NCBI GenBank assembly: GCA_963555705.1 | Contig: OY743172.1 | Span: 18,971,446 to 19,035,445 of the forward strand | Length of the DNA: 64,000 nt | Reading direction: 5' to 3' | From: Ligustrum vulgare | Lineage: Eukaryota; Streptophyta; Magnoliopsida; Lamiales; Oleaceae | In this document: piece by piece, positions 34,014 to 46,562 of the stretch | How the letters are laid out: the number at the start of each line of letters is the position of its first letter | Position numbering within the stretch: position 1 is the stretch's first letter | Program-made: the position numbers and the translations under genes | Notes under the pieces: model-generated | Database searches by the model: none | The model's input: only the letters and a program-made list of their open reading frames with translations | Told to the model about the DNA's origin: nothing

Positions 34014-36545
34014 TGTAACAACCCGAAAAATTATAAAGTCTTTAATTGTCCATTATGACGTAATAAGTTATTTTTAAAATTTATTTAATTATTGTATAAT
34101 TTAAAGAAATAAAAACATATGTTTTTTTAAAAAAAAAAAATGAAAAGTTACGAAAAATGTATTTAAGTTACTCTCTTCCCGGTACTTTTTCGATCCCCGA
34201 CATCCTTTTAATACATGCGATATATATACATATAAGTTCTCGAAAAGAGCTTCAATAACTTGAAATCCATTTTTTAGTTTGACCAATGGACAAGCTCCAG
34301 TGAATTTTTAAAGTTAGTACTTTACTGAACAGTTAAGAAAACTAGTTTTAAGTGGCATAGTTCGACAAGCCATAACTTTCTCCTCGGTTATCCGTTCGTG
34401 CACCATAAAATGTACGAGAAAGTATTCCGTGAGTACTTCAAAATGATACCAGGAACACAAGATTTCGACCTCGTTTGATACCTCGAATTTGAGCCCAAAC
34501 ATCACTTCCAGAATATGAATTCAAGCATAAGGTGGCTTGCTTGGTTGGACGCAGTAGCAATCTCATCTTCACTTCTTATCCTATCTTGATTATACAGTTT
34601 CTGTTTGACACTTTACACCTCCTACTTGCATGTTAACTCCTCAACACCTCAATCTAATTGATAATTGAGAAGAAAATCTAGTCTCATGACACCCTAATAG
34701 TCACAAAACAAAGTTTAAATCTTATGCAACCATGATTCCTTCTATTTTCATGCATCCAGTCCTCCCTATAAATATAGGAGAGTTTGAGACGTAAATTACA
34801 CACCAAAAACCAGAGATAAAATCCTGCCAAAATGGTTATTCAACTTTAAAACCCTAGGAAAGGATTTCGTGCAAAAATCATGTTTCAACTTGTTATAATT
34901 CATTTTTTTTCATTAGAAAACGTGTTTTATCAAAGTCCTTTTCAAAATATATGATTTTTGATCAAAACAATCAAGAAAATTGAGTTTCAGATCCTGAAAA
35001 TACACTTGGTGTCGACACCTACTGGTTTTGTGTCGATACCTGGGCTTAAAATGATGAAACATGGCTTTCGACACTTCGATGTCAACGCCAAATCAGTTGG
35101 TGTCGACATCAAACGGACATCGTGTCGACCGAAATTTATTTAGCCATAACTTTTGATTTACAATTTCGATTTACAATCTGTAAAGTTTGTTGAACTCCTA
35201 ATTCGATTATCTTTCCATTGATATATTGTAAAACCTATGCAGATTTATGTACTAAGAACTATACCCTTATTTCTCTACATTCTTCATTCAAAGTTAGCCG
35301 AAAGACTTCTATTTCAAGAGAATACAATTCTATGAGGCATTATGGATATATTCATTCATTAAACATTAAGTCGAATATGCTATTTGAATTAGTTGATTCA
35401 TGCTGAATGTATTTACTTGGATTAGTTGAATAATAAGTGAGTGGGATGTGTTTATTTGAATTAGTTGAATATGGAGTAAGTTGAATATATTTATTTGAAA
35501 TATTTGATTAATGAAGTAAGTTGAATATGTTTATATGAATTATATGATTTATTATGCGTGCGTCGGATATGTTTATGCGGAACGTGAGTTGAATATATTT
35601 ATTTGAATTAATTGTCTAATAAAGTAAATATTCGACACACCTTTTATATGTTGCATAATGTGAAACATATATTGATGAAATGACACTTGGTTCATGTTTT
35701 GAAATGCGATGGCATTCGATGGGTGAAGAATCATAAAGGAAAGTAATGCATAAAGTAATGTTTTTTGCATGATGATTATAGATTCGAACTATAGCCCCCT
35801 CGGTAATCAATGTTTTGTTTTGGATATCGATGTTCATGATGTCGAAGCACCTCCCGACTCCGAGGTCTGGTGATGATCGACGTGGTGATCTAATATCCAT
35901 GTTAGAGTTGAATAGGGTTGTGATGAATGACATGGTAATCTAATATTCCTATTGGAGTTGAATAATGTGAAAGATGACAGGAATGTAGAAGCCCTAGAGG
36001 ATGAAATAGTCCTATGTAATCTGATGTGTTGTAGTCATTTTATCGATATCCTAGTTATGAAAATGATAAGTGCTTTTAGAAGAGATAATTTATAATCAAG
36101 CCCTAAGACATATTTTTGAAATGAACATGCATATGCATCTATTGCTCACCTAACATGATTTTTGAATAGGACATGCATGTGCATCGACTACTCATACATT
36201 TGAACTTATCCTGAGTATGTGAAATTGACTTGTATATTACAATGTGCAATAACACGTGTGCACCATATTCTACTCACTGAGCAAGTGTATGCTCATCCCA
36301 CGACCCATAACCTTTCAGGTAATAATAGAAATGAATTAAAGAGTATTGACGCGAATCTTCGAATGACAAGACAGATAATGCTGCGCTAGGTGAATTCCTT
36401 TGAGTTGTGGACACACCGCCGACTAAGAACTTTTATGTTTGAACTACCACATTTTTATTGAACTTGAGATCTTGATAATAATGTTTTAAAATTAATATCT
36501 TTACTTTTTAAATAAATGAATTTTTACATATTTAAAAGTAAAATA
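34014..36545 (+). mobile_element. Degraded Ty3/gypsy-type LTR
   Basis: The left end TGTAACAACCCGAAAAATTA is the characteristic start of many plant gypsy LTRs. Further in lie a CTACTCACTGAGCAAGTGTATGCTCATCCC-like block (about 36268-36300) and ACACCGCCGAC (about 36413), which recur in such LTRs. TTGAATATRTTTATTTGAATTA words repeat about six times at 35360-35620. No clear CA end or target duplication was found, so the right boundary is approximate and the copy may be truncated. No coding domain is present. Confidence 0.55.
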
Positions 36546-36559
36546 GTGGTTTAGTGTGA

Positions 36560-38095
36560 ACACGTGATGCGAACATAATAGGTTAACTATTTGGTTAATT
36601 AATGCACGTTTGACTACAATATGATTAACAATTTGGTTAATATTTATTTGATTAATGCATATTTGACTATTTAAGTTTGCATTTAGATTATATTCTAACC
36701 ACAATTATATTTGCCTAGGTTTATTAAGATTTTTACAATATTTAATTTTTAAATTAAATATTTAATGTAATTTTTATTGCAACTGTTTTCTAGATGTATA
36801 TTACAAACAAAAATTATTTCTAAACTTATTGTGTAATTGGTTAAATCTTTATCTTATTTTAATTAACAACATTTTCACTTAAATATTCTATTTGATATTT
36901 ATATATACTATTTGACAATTGTTTGTGATTTGTATCATTTTTCCTTAGACATTTCAATTTTGAACGAATTATGAATTTATGTATGACTATTCATTTGGAT
37001 TATATTACAGATTGTTTAAATTGTACATTCGATCACCTACTATATGTGCGTAGGTTTATTAAATTTTTATTACTTATTTTTAAAATTAAATAATTAATGT
37101 AATTTTTGTTGCAATAGTTTTCTGAATGTGTATTTTTAAATTTATTTTCTCTTTTTCATAAATACAAATAAAAATTACTTCAAATCATTCTCCATTTCTT
37201 TGAAATAATGGTTTATTTTTCATTTATTTGTTTCATTGTTTTAATGTTTAAATACTTAAGTTTTCAATGCATTGTGATAATATACGTGGACTCTTTGAAT
37301 TCTTTGTTTTCATTATTAGAATCTTCTTATTATTAGGTTAATTAATTAATTTAGTTACATTTATTCTTTGAAATTTCAATTAGATTAAATAAACAAACAA
37401 TATTTGTGATAAAATATTTATTTCTACAATGTAATTTTAAAGTCTTTTCACTCTGGCGGTGATAATAATAAAAGAGAATATAAATAGTTATTTTTTTAGT
37501 TGTACGCCTTAATCCCATGGATGTCATTCACGTAAAACAAGAAACTAAACAATCAAAAAAATATTATAGCACTCAAGAATAACACTCGAAAATACTATAA
37601 TTACAAATACAATTCAATTTTAATTGTGATCAATTACATGAGACTCTTTGAAATCCTTATTTAATAATTAGAATCTTCTTATTATTAAGTTAATTAATTA
37701 ATTTAGTTACATCTATTCCTTGAAATCTCACCCGAATTAAATAAACCAATAATATTTGTGATAATAATACTTTTATAATGTTTTTATATTCAAATGTTAG
37801 ATTATAATTATATTTTTATATTATATACTTTTTTATACAACAAATGAATTAAAATAAAATTTTAAATGATCTTCAATTACCCCAAGTTATTATTTTTCAT
37901 TTAAATACAACGCATAGTTGATTATTGTTTAAATTATCCTTTTCTATTTTCAAACTACAATATCATTTCATTATTTTCCTATTTATTTTATCATATACAT
38001 GTTTGACATATAATAAAAAAAAAATTTAGAAAATATTGAATACGCAATTATGTGCTTAGACATAATGTCGTGCATCGCACATGTAAAACACAAGT
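36560..38095 (+). mobile_element. Decayed Helitron-like element with internal direct repeats
   Basis: The right end reads GTCGTGCATCGCAC, then ATGTAAAACACAAGT (38067-38095). This is close to the plant Helitron end (hairpin, then CTAGT) with T to A in the terminal motif. The interior has two families of direct repeats: 36711-36810 with 37045-37140 (GGTTTATTAA...TTAATGTAATTTTT), and 37287-37428 with 37641-37770 (CTTCTTATTATTA-GTTAATTAA, then AATATTTGTGATAA). The left end is unknown and no coding sequence was seen. Confidence 0.45.
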
Positions 38096-38505
38096 TTTAT
38101 TTTGAGTGAAGTGATTTTGAAGTCTTGAAAAAATCGATACGTTACATTAAATTTATATATTTACTGTTTGGCGATGATTAAAATCAGATTTTTAATAGAT
38201 TTTGATATAAATTAATAAAATGTAATTGAAAAGTTGTGGGTCCGAAGAAATGTGTGGTTCAAATTAATTATTAATTCTGACTCTGATTAAAATCTCATTT
38301 AAATTTCTCCCAAACATGAGCTTAATATTTAACTTTTTTCATTATAAAAATATGCTTACAAATTAATTTAATTTATCTATATACAATTTTTTCACATTTT
38401 TTTGTGACTTGTCATAATATTTTACAAAGTAATTATTGATTTGTATAATATTTATGATATCATATTACTTTGTCATATATCACACGCAATTTATTTATTA
38501 AGCAG
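38096..38505. other. AT-rich spacer, nothing recognised
   Basis: Only AT-rich sequence with no frame, element end or repeat of note. Confidence 0.5.
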
Positions 38506-38514
38506 ACATTTTAA

Positions 38515-38953
38515 TAGGGATTTCAACGAGCCGAGGATCAAGGCTCGAGATCGGCTTGAGCTTTTAGGGGTCGAGTTTTTTTTTTGCTCGAGTCGAAAGT
38601 TCGTCCCCAAAAATAAGGCTCGACTCGAGCTTTTCCGAGCCGATCTGAGCCAAGTCCCGAGATTATATTTTATTTTATTATTTTTATAACAAAAATCTAA
38701 TTTTTTTTTTTATTGAAAATGTATATATATAGCAAGTTGAGCCGAACTCGTGGTTTAAATTCATGGCTCAAGTTCCCATCAAGCTTTTTGAGCGGACCTT
38801 TTTTTTGCTCTAGCTGAGCCGAGTCCATCTCTAAAAAAAAAAAGCTTGGCTCGAACTTTGACACGAAATCTCGAGCCACGAGCCGAGCTAAGCCCGAGCT
38901 TTTTCTTAACCGAGCCCGAACGGCTCGAGCAAACCAACCGTTTTGTCATCCCT
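38515..38953. mobile_element. Non-autonomous DNA element with 9-bp TSD (MULE-like), GGCTCGAGC-rich
   Basis: 439 bp bounded by TAGGGAT and CATCCCT, flanked by the perfect 9-bp repeat ACATTTTAA (38506-38514 and 38954-38962). The interior repeats GAGCCGAG/CTCGAGC in both orientations, much more GC-rich than the flanks. It has the same duplication length and design as the 22733-23076 element, with different sequence. Confidence 0.75.
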
Positions 38954-38962
38954 ACATTTTAA

Positions 38963-40228
38963 ATAATTGTCTAATATATATTTCGAAGATCTGGACGAAA
39001 AATTTCTAAAACGTGTGTCTTAATGATACTAGTACAATTAAAATAAACACAATACTGAACAAGAAATTCAATGAGATGAAAAACTACTGGTTGACATGAC
39101 TAGTAAGACCATACCTCATCAACAAGAGGCACGAGATTATAAAGAATCCGACACATCCAAAACATATTAAATTAAGGACCAAGAATTCTTCAATCCAATA
39201 AATTCTCATGTCATTTTTTCTCAATAAGTTGGTTATAGATTTCCTCGAAATAAGCTGGTTATTAGACCACCACTAGCTAGACTTGGAACCGAATCCCAAA
39301 TTCATATGGAATGTATTAAGGGTGAACTATGAGCCAACTCACTCTTCGCGTGAACTATTTAGAAATATTATGATATTATTATATGGATCAATCAGATAAT
39401 CACATGTCTGTTTATTGAAACTCGTAACTAAAAGTTTATGAGATTATTTGCTTAAATAATGTAGTATGAGCTCAATTTTCAAATTTCTAAAATAAGATAA
39501 CATTGTCTTGATAGTACTAGTGATTTTACATCCCAACTATTTACAGATTACTAATTGGGATAATAGTTCAATTGCTCAAAGTTAAACAAATTATTTGAAC
39601 CCTCTAATCAATTTACAATTGTTGAACGATTAACATTGAGAACAAAATGCTTCTCCCTATGGAATGCTAACTACGTGTAGCTACACAGATATGCATCTTT
39701 CCAACAATATAATCCCCTATTAGTTGGATTTAAGAATGCTGATAATATTTATTTAATTTGAAACCAAATGCTATGAAATAGAATCATCCTTCACGAGTGA
39801 CGTTTTACGGCATGGTTTCTGGAGGACTAGTAGCTGAAAATAACATGAAATGTAAACTATGACAAGATTAATGACTCTAATTACTAGCTTACGTTCACCG
39901 GCGTACCAATGAGTGAAATCAAAATGTTTGATCAACTACTCGATACATCGAGAGTATTCTTTGAAGTACCAATGAGTGAGATTAAAAAGGGTAATCAATA
40001 AATCGATACTTTGGAATTGCACTGAATGATTCGAGAATTGTTAGCTCTATATAAAGTTTCACAACTTAAATTTGATTGTAACAATTTGACAATTACAATG
40101 TGAAATATATAAAATGCTTGAAACATAGAATTATAATCATTGAATGATTAAATATGCTCAAAGCATATGAAGCAAATTATTTTATCGAAATATATAAATA
40201 CTTTACAGTCTGAATATATACAATGTAA
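38963..40228. other. Intergenic, no gene seen
   Basis: Short frames only. Copia-like words (CACGAGATTATAAAGAATCCG, about 39130) hint at old retrotransposon sequence, but no domain could be read. Confidence 0.35.
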
Positions 40229-41320
40229 GGCTGCGTTCTCTTTGGCGTTTTCCAGCTGTTTTCCGTTTTCTATTTTCGAAAACGCGGAAAACGCGTTCTC
40301 TTGCGCCGTTTTCGGAAAACATTTTCGAAAACGTTTTCAAAATTTGTAAAGGAAATGGAAAACGTGAAAATCACGTTTTCCGCGTTTTCCGAAATTTTTG
40401 CCTTGTAAGTGGAAAACGCGAAAAACGCGCGTTTTCCACTTAAAAAAAAAAAAAAAATTAAAATAATCAAAAAAATTTGAAATTTGTCAAAATTTATCAT
40501 TTTTAATTACATTATTGGTCCCTAATTTTCAAAACTTGTCATTTTAATCCTCAAATTTTGAAATTTCTTTCGAAAATATCCTAATTTATTTGCAACTTAG
40601 GTCCCTCAACTTCAGATTTTGTTGCACATTAGTTCACAAATTTTACTTTTCTTTCAATTTAGTCATTTTCGTATTTGCTTTATAGATCATTGTCTTCAAA
40701 CATGTATAACTTTTGATGTACAACTCCGAATTGTACTCTGTTTTTTGCGTAAAACTCCAAATTCAACCATCTTTCCGATGATGTATCATGTGCTTAATTA
40801 TTAAACATTTCTTTTTTACTTTTGTATTGTAGACTCTTATTTTGTAAGGGCATAATTAATTAACGTAAATTGATTTTTGCAAATTTTATTGAAACTTAAA
40901 TTTTAAACGTAATGAGTGCTTACTAGAAGAATGTATCTATATAAAGTATTAAATGGAACGATTACTTTAGAAGAGAAAATTACTACTCAAATGTGGAACG
41001 ATTACTTTAGAAGGGCAACATGAATTTTTGAACTTTTTTGGTATAATCAAATTGTGTGATAGGGATTATTTCATTTATTTTTATTGTGTAACTCAAAATA
41101 TGATATATTTACTTCATTTGTATTCACAAACAATATGAAATAATTTTCTTCAAAATTTTAAACAGAACGCGTTTTCCAGCTTTTCATTTTCGAAAACAGT
41201 TTTCAGAAATAACAAACCAAACGCGTTTTCAGCAATTTCGAAAAAAGTCACAGAAAATGGAAAACAGAAAACATTTTCGAAAATGAAAACAGGAAACTGA
41301 AACACAAAGAGAACGCAGCC
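40229..41320. mobile_element. TIR element of 1092 bp, PIF-Harbinger-like, non-autonomous
   Basis: Perfect 16-bp terminal inverted repeats GGCTGCGTTCTCTTTG / CAAAGAGAACGCAGCC, flanked by TAA on both sides (40226-40228 and 41321-41323). Arms are GTTTTC/GAAAAC-rich. A perfect 14-bp hairpin (AAGTGGAAAACGCG / CGCGTTTTCCACTT) sits at 40407-40441. The interior has TTGGTCCCTAA/AGGTCCCTCAA-type repeats and no transposase. The same general design occurs in the element at 16630-17426. Confidence 0.85.
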
Positions 41321-41323
41321 TAA

Positions 41324-42277
41324 TTGTCTTAGTGAACATAGATAGATGTGTACAAGAATGATCAATAATGCCCATATAATACAAAGATCAATATTTGTAT
41401 TTGTTATTATCATCATTGATAATTTAAATATAGTTAGATCTCTCAAAGAACTTTCAAAAACATTTGAGAAATTGATAAACATGATATGCAAATATCAAGT
41501 AATAATGAGGCATATTCTTTGTATAATAATATTACATAGAGAGTGTTTTTATGATTAATATGAATTAATAACGTACAATTCACATACTCCCAATATATCT
41601 ATTGTTATATTCTCATCTACGAGACTCCTAAAGAGATCAAGATATGGATGACTCAATACAGATTGAATCAAATAGAGTAACTGTTCTCTTTTTCATTCGA
41701 TCAAGTTTTGTACCACCAAACTTTCCCCACAATATTTTAATGAGACAACATCAAATTACTCAAAATCTTCAAATAATTTCGCTCAAATGACAATGTAGCT
41801 AATTTATTTACAAAAATGTTGCCAACATCTACATTCAATAAATTGGTTCATATAATTGATATGCGTCAACTCAATGATTTACAGTGACTAACATCAAGGA
41901 GAGTAGCTGTACTATTTTTCCTTAATCTAGATTTGTTTCATTGAATTTTTCTGATAATGTTTTTCTGACAATTGATGTGTGTGTGCGCGCGCACAACTAT
42001 TAATAAAACACAAATCTATTGTCATATCTATTATTCTCTCTTTTTTCTCTAGTTTATAACAATTTATAAATAGTCCATAAAATACATTGTAAGACAAATA
42101 TCAGTTACTAGAAAAGTAGAAAACAAATTGATCCTTCGGAACAGTCTTTATAGTGATTTTTAAGACTATCGAATAAGTTCACACGAATACATATATAATA
42201 ACTCGATAACGAGGGCAACCTGAATTACTATGTTGTAATAAGATGCCATAACACTTGAGATCATTGAATTTATCTTA
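41324..42277. other. AT-rich intergenic region
   Basis: No gene seen. A (TG)n/(CG)n mini-tract lies at 41975-41995 (TGTGTGTGCGCGCGCAC). Confidence 0.5.
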
Positions 42278-42511
42278 GGGTCCGTTTGATTGACATTAAA
42301 AAGATGGAAAAGAAAATATTTTCTTGTCAAGTTTTCATTTTGGTTGTTTGATTGCAAAATTTTACATGCAATTGTTTTCATGCTATTTCAAAAAAAGGAC
42401 CGTTTTCCATGATTTTTCTGGAATTTGAATTGATTGGGGGTGAAATGGGAAAATGAATTCCATGAAAATTGTTTACGTTTTACTTTTCCACCATTACCAT
42501 TAAACACACTC
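42278..42511. mobile_element. Tourist-like MITE (234 bp)
   Basis: Ends GGGTCCGTTTGAT and ATTAAACACACTC are imperfectly inverted and flanked by TTA (42275-42277 and 42512-42514). It is the same length as the 16063-16296 copy, with similar GGAAAAG/CTTTTCC arms. Its right end is included in the 183-bp tandem duplication that follows. Confidence 0.75.
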
Positions 42512-42859
42512 TTAATCAATCTCGTTAATTGCAATTTTTATCCTTTTCTAGTTAGAACTTAGCTTGACAAATCAAAACATCAGTTGTCCAAATAAAAAGC
42601 AAAGACTAAGGTTATGTTCTCTTTAATATTTTCAAGTTATTTTTAATTTTTAGTTTTCGAAAACATTGGAATCGCGTTACCATTAAACACACTCTTAATC
42701 AATCTCGTTAATTGCAATTTTTATCCTTTTCTAGTTAGAACTTAGCTTGACAAATCAAAACATCAGTTGTCCAAATAAAAAGCAAAGACTAAGGTTATGT
42801 TCTCTTTAATATTTTCAAGTTATTTTTAATTTTTAGTTTTCGAAAACATTGGAATCGCG
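42494..42859. repeat. Perfect 183-bp tandem duplication
   Basis: 42494-42676 and 42677-42859 appear identical base for base (TTACCATTAAACACACTC ... GGAATCGCG). The unit begins inside the terminal repeat of the adjacent MITE and includes its right TTA target copy. Lack of divergence implies a recent event, or an assembly artefact. Confidence 0.92.
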
Positions 42860-43918
42860 TTAACGTCCCCATTTTGAAAAAATTAAAAAAAATTTATACA
42901 CGAAACTGAATGCGCAAAAATGTCATTTTGGCATTTTCATTTCAAAATCCTTCCATAAACCAAAATGTGGAAAACGGATGGTTCATTGTTTGTCTCTCCC
43001 CCTTCTCCTTCTCCTTCTCCTCTTCTCCCATCAGCCAGTTTTGTCACCTTTCTCTTGTCTCTTCTTTCTTCTCTTCCGAAAGTGATGGATAGGGTGGGTC
43101 ATCACTCTTACACTTCAACTGCGAACACTTTTGGTAAGGAAGAAACACTCGATCTAATCTTCTAAAGAACCATGTCGACTTCTCTTTCTTTCTTGCTCTA
43201 ATTTTCATTATAATTTAATATAATTTATGTTTTTTAATTCCCGTAGGAATCTCGACTGGTTCTAATTATTTATACAAATTTTTAATTTATAGTTCCACAC
43301 TTCTCTATGTACTCTTCCCAAATTGGATTTTGAGGGTTTTGTTTTTCATTCTTATTTCAAATAATCCGAGTTTTGTTCCTTTCTATCTGCGAAATGATTG
43401 ATAAATTATGTAAGAGAACAAATTTGTGTATTTGATAGTCTTTGAAATTTCGTGTTTTTTGGTTGAGTTATTAAATTTAGCATTATCATAATTTGGTGAT
43501 GTGTCATTGCTTAATGCCTAATCTGGTGAACCTGGTAGAGCAATAAATTTCAGATTTGCTCACCTAATGATAGTGCAGAATCAATAATGTAAGTGTGCAA
43601 TCATTCAAAAAGAAAACTTTGTGGCGAATATTTATTGATAGGCTAAGTAAATGTGATTGAAATGAAATTTTCTTGTGGACTTGTTAGGGTTGTTGAAAGA
43701 TTTGTTTGAATATATTGTGAAGGAAGAGAGCTGCTCTTCTGTATCATTTTTTGTTCCCTAACGATATTTGAGGATTAATTTTGTCATCCAATGCTCTTAT
43801 AAGAGAGAAGAATATCTTCATATCATGCTTTCACTAAAGAATTTTCTTCTAATTATTAAATATTTGAGGCTAAGTAACATGTGGATAAATCTTCTGTCTG
43901 CATTATTTGTCTTGTAGG
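42860..43918. other. Intergenic; leader-like CT-rich segment at 42990-43130
   Basis: A CTTCTCCTTCTCC-rich stretch precedes a short open stretch starting ATGGATAGGGTGGGTCATCA (43083). That stretch ends at a donor-like TTTTG|GTAAGG (43132), with AG sites downstream. It looks like the first exon of some gene, but I do not recognise the protein and no following exon is evident. It could be another captured gene end. Confidence 0.35.
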
Positions 43919-45095
43919 AGGGTGTCCCCAACATGGAATTTGATGGATTTTAGAATTCCATGACATTCCACATATCCTCAATTTGAAATTTTATAGAATC
44001 CATCAAAATTCAAGGTCCTCAACATGGATTTCAATTAATTTCATAAAATTCCGGTGTCCTCAAAATTCTATGAATTTCGATGGATTTCTAATTTTAATGG
44101 AATTGAATGGATTGTGATGGATTTTAAACAAAAAATATGAAGATAAAATTCTTCAACAAATCCGACCATGACTCCTCGGAATTCGAATTCCACGCCTTCC
44201 ATTCAATACGGTATTACCCTACATTCGTCCCTTTATTATTCTTTATGTATAGTTCCTCTCAATCCAAGCAAAGGTTTTCTAGTTTATACTTTGAATCTAC
44301 AATATGATGGTGTCGTACCAAGATGAAGAAGATATTCAGAATTGCTTGATATTTGAAGTTTAGCCCTAGGTTGGCACCAATGTTTGAAAACTCATTTATG
44401 TGACTCACAATTTTTATCAACTTTTCATTTACACATTTCATCAATTTTTGGCAAAAAAAATTATTTTTAGCAAGATCAAACAGGGGTTTATACTAGACTA
44501 ATGGCTGTTATAAAGCATTAAAGCTAACGTCCATTCCAAGAACATATATCTAGCTTTATGCATGAAATTGTTTATGATAAATTGAATAGTAAAATAGGAA
44601 AAACCTTTATTATTTATATCCTGCTGGACTTGAAAGGGGAGCAGGAGAAGTACAAGTCTCCTCTAATGCTTATTATGCAAATTACCTCTTTGTTTCGATT
44701 GTGGTAGGTAGGATTGGTTAGCATTTTATTTTTTAATTAATGACATAGTTCGAATATTTTTGCTTTTTTTATTTTATTTTATTTTTTATGATCACTTAAA
44801 GAAATTATGCTAATTTATTTTTACTTTGTCTCAAGTTCGCGTTCAACTTGCAAAAAATAATAATAAATAAATTACATGAAAAGAGATAAAGTAAATGAAA
44901 AAAATCCATAAAAAATTTCATATTGATAACACATTCAACAAATTCCACCAAAATTTAATAGAATCCACTAAAATCCGTGAAATAGAATTTCATTAGAATC
45001 TGGGAGATTCTATGAAATTCTATTAAAATCCATAAATTCCATGAAAATTCATCAATCTAAAAAATTCTATTAAATTTCATGTTAGGGACACCCCC
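43919..45095. mobile_element. TIR element (~1.2 kb), GGGTGTCCC type
   Basis: The left end GAGGGTGTCCCCAACATGGA pairs with the right end TTCATGTTAGGGACACCCCC. TGGAATTTGATGGATTTTA / AATTCTATTAAATTTCA-type sub-repeats fill both arms, so the whole could form a long hairpin. No transposase was seen. The target duplication could not be fixed, so the superfamily is open. Confidence 0.65.
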
Positions 45096-46292
45096 ATAGT
45101 GTCATATGTTAAATTATATGAACTTAATTTATGTTTCATTCCATCAAACACTGTCATGTAAGGGGGAATATAAAGAGCTCCTGATCTTGGTCGTCAAGAG
45201 ACAAATAAAATACCCCTAAATTCAGTTCTGTATCCATAAGTCCGGGGCACAATCATGTGAACCAAAACATTGAATGACGACAATTCGACCTTCAATTCAC
45301 TTCCTCTTATGACACCAATATGTCCATACTTCTAAAAGTCCACATAAAACTCTAGGTTCAGACCACCATCCATTACACTATAGAAATTAGCTTATCTCCA
45401 CTGTCCAGAGCTTACAGTTCTCTAGGCTACTTGTCTATTTGTCTATTCGTGAGCACGTGATTGAGGGTTATTCTCATCCGTATAGTGTTTTAACTCCCTC
45501 TCTCCTTTCTTATTTCCCAAACTTTCTTTACTTGTGCAGTAAAAAAATTGATCAAGTAGCAGTAGCCTCTGGAACGCATAGGAAATAAGTTTTTATCCAG
45601 CAGAAGTTAATGTCAATGGCCAAACATTTCACTGACTTGCTTTGAACGATGTCTTAATGAGATGGCTGTAGTCTTATTACTTCTGCCTGATTCATATGTG
45701 CAAGAGGATGAAGGATTTAAAAATACCTCAAAATTTATGATCAACATTCAGCCTAAAGTTTCTTATCGACAAGTAATAGTGTAAAATTTCTAAACATAAA
45801 ACCCTCACTTGATTATATCACCATTAGCAGCTAAACCAGGATTGATGAAACATTTGAATCATCGATTTTTGTAAATGAACAGCTGTCCTGTTCACATCTT
45901 AAAGAGTGACTCATATCAGGTACGGCTTAGAGCCTGGGCTAAGCTCAAAAACAGATACAAAATTGGTACCAGGGTGAAAGGTTTGGGGACAGTGAGAAAT
46001 TATAAAAGTTACGAAATGATGATAACAGGGTAAGAAATTTGACGTAATTGAGTCAAACAAATTACTATAGATAAATTAATGTATAATCTAAAATGTCAAC
46101 TGAAATATATTATGAAATAACCAGATTCCCATCAGTTCATCAGAATAACTTAGCTCACGAAGACATTAAGATCAAATTATTCGAAAATGTAAACGTTTGA
46201 CAATCCAAAATACCCCAGTACACCATATAAATTATTCACGCAACTAACGTTTAATTTCATCTGACCTGGAAAGGGACATATGATTCGTCAAT
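45096..46292 (-). other. Downstream region / possible 3' UTR of TOM9-2
   Basis: No second gene was recognised. The part nearest the stop codon presumably belongs to the TOM9-2 transcript. Where it ends cannot be read from sequence alone. Confidence 0.3.
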
Positions 46293-46562
46293 TTATCTCG
46301 GGGCGGCGGAGGACGGGGGAGGGGTGCCGAGCAAGCTAGCCTGCTGTATCTCCAGCTCGTTGAACTGCTGTTCGCGGTCCATCTCGATAATTAACGGAAC
46401 TACGAGTACGAGAAACGTGGTCCCGAGGATCCAGGCAGCTTTTCCAGTGCTCTTGAAGAGTTTTTTGGCCACAAATGCCGAGTCAGATGCGGCTTTCTTG
46501 CCTTTGTACACAATAGGTGACTGGGAAAACCTCGATAGCACTCCGCCTTCTGCGTTGCTCAT
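46293..46562 (-). CDS. TOM9-2: Mitochondrial import receptor subunit TOM9-2 (plant TOM22 homologue)
   Basis: A complete single-exon gene of 89 residues. It encodes the plant-type shortened TOM22: an N-terminal cytosolic segment (residues 1-41, with ...KKLFKSTGKAAW), one transmembrane helix (about 43-60, ILGTTFLVLVVPLIIEM), and a conserved intermembrane-space tail (DREQQFNELEIQQASLLG). It is close in length to Arabidopsis TOM9-2 (99 residues) and lacks the acidic receptor domain of fungal TOM22, as plant members do. It sits in the outer mitochondrial membrane as a core part of the TOM complex. Its start codon (46560-46562) gives the expected short N-terminus. Codon usage and GC content stand out clearly from the AT-rich flanks. 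No frame damage was seen. Confidence 0.94.
   Translation of the reverse strand: MSNAEGGVLSRFSQSPIVYKGKKAASDSAFVAKKLFKSTGKAAWILGTTFLVLVVPLIIEMDREQQFNELEIQQASLLGTPPPSSAAPR

Noticed and set aside
41975..41995. Z-DNA-forming TGTGCGCGCG tract as a regulatory site
   Set aside because: Only about 20 bases long and not near any gene; better treated as simple sequence.
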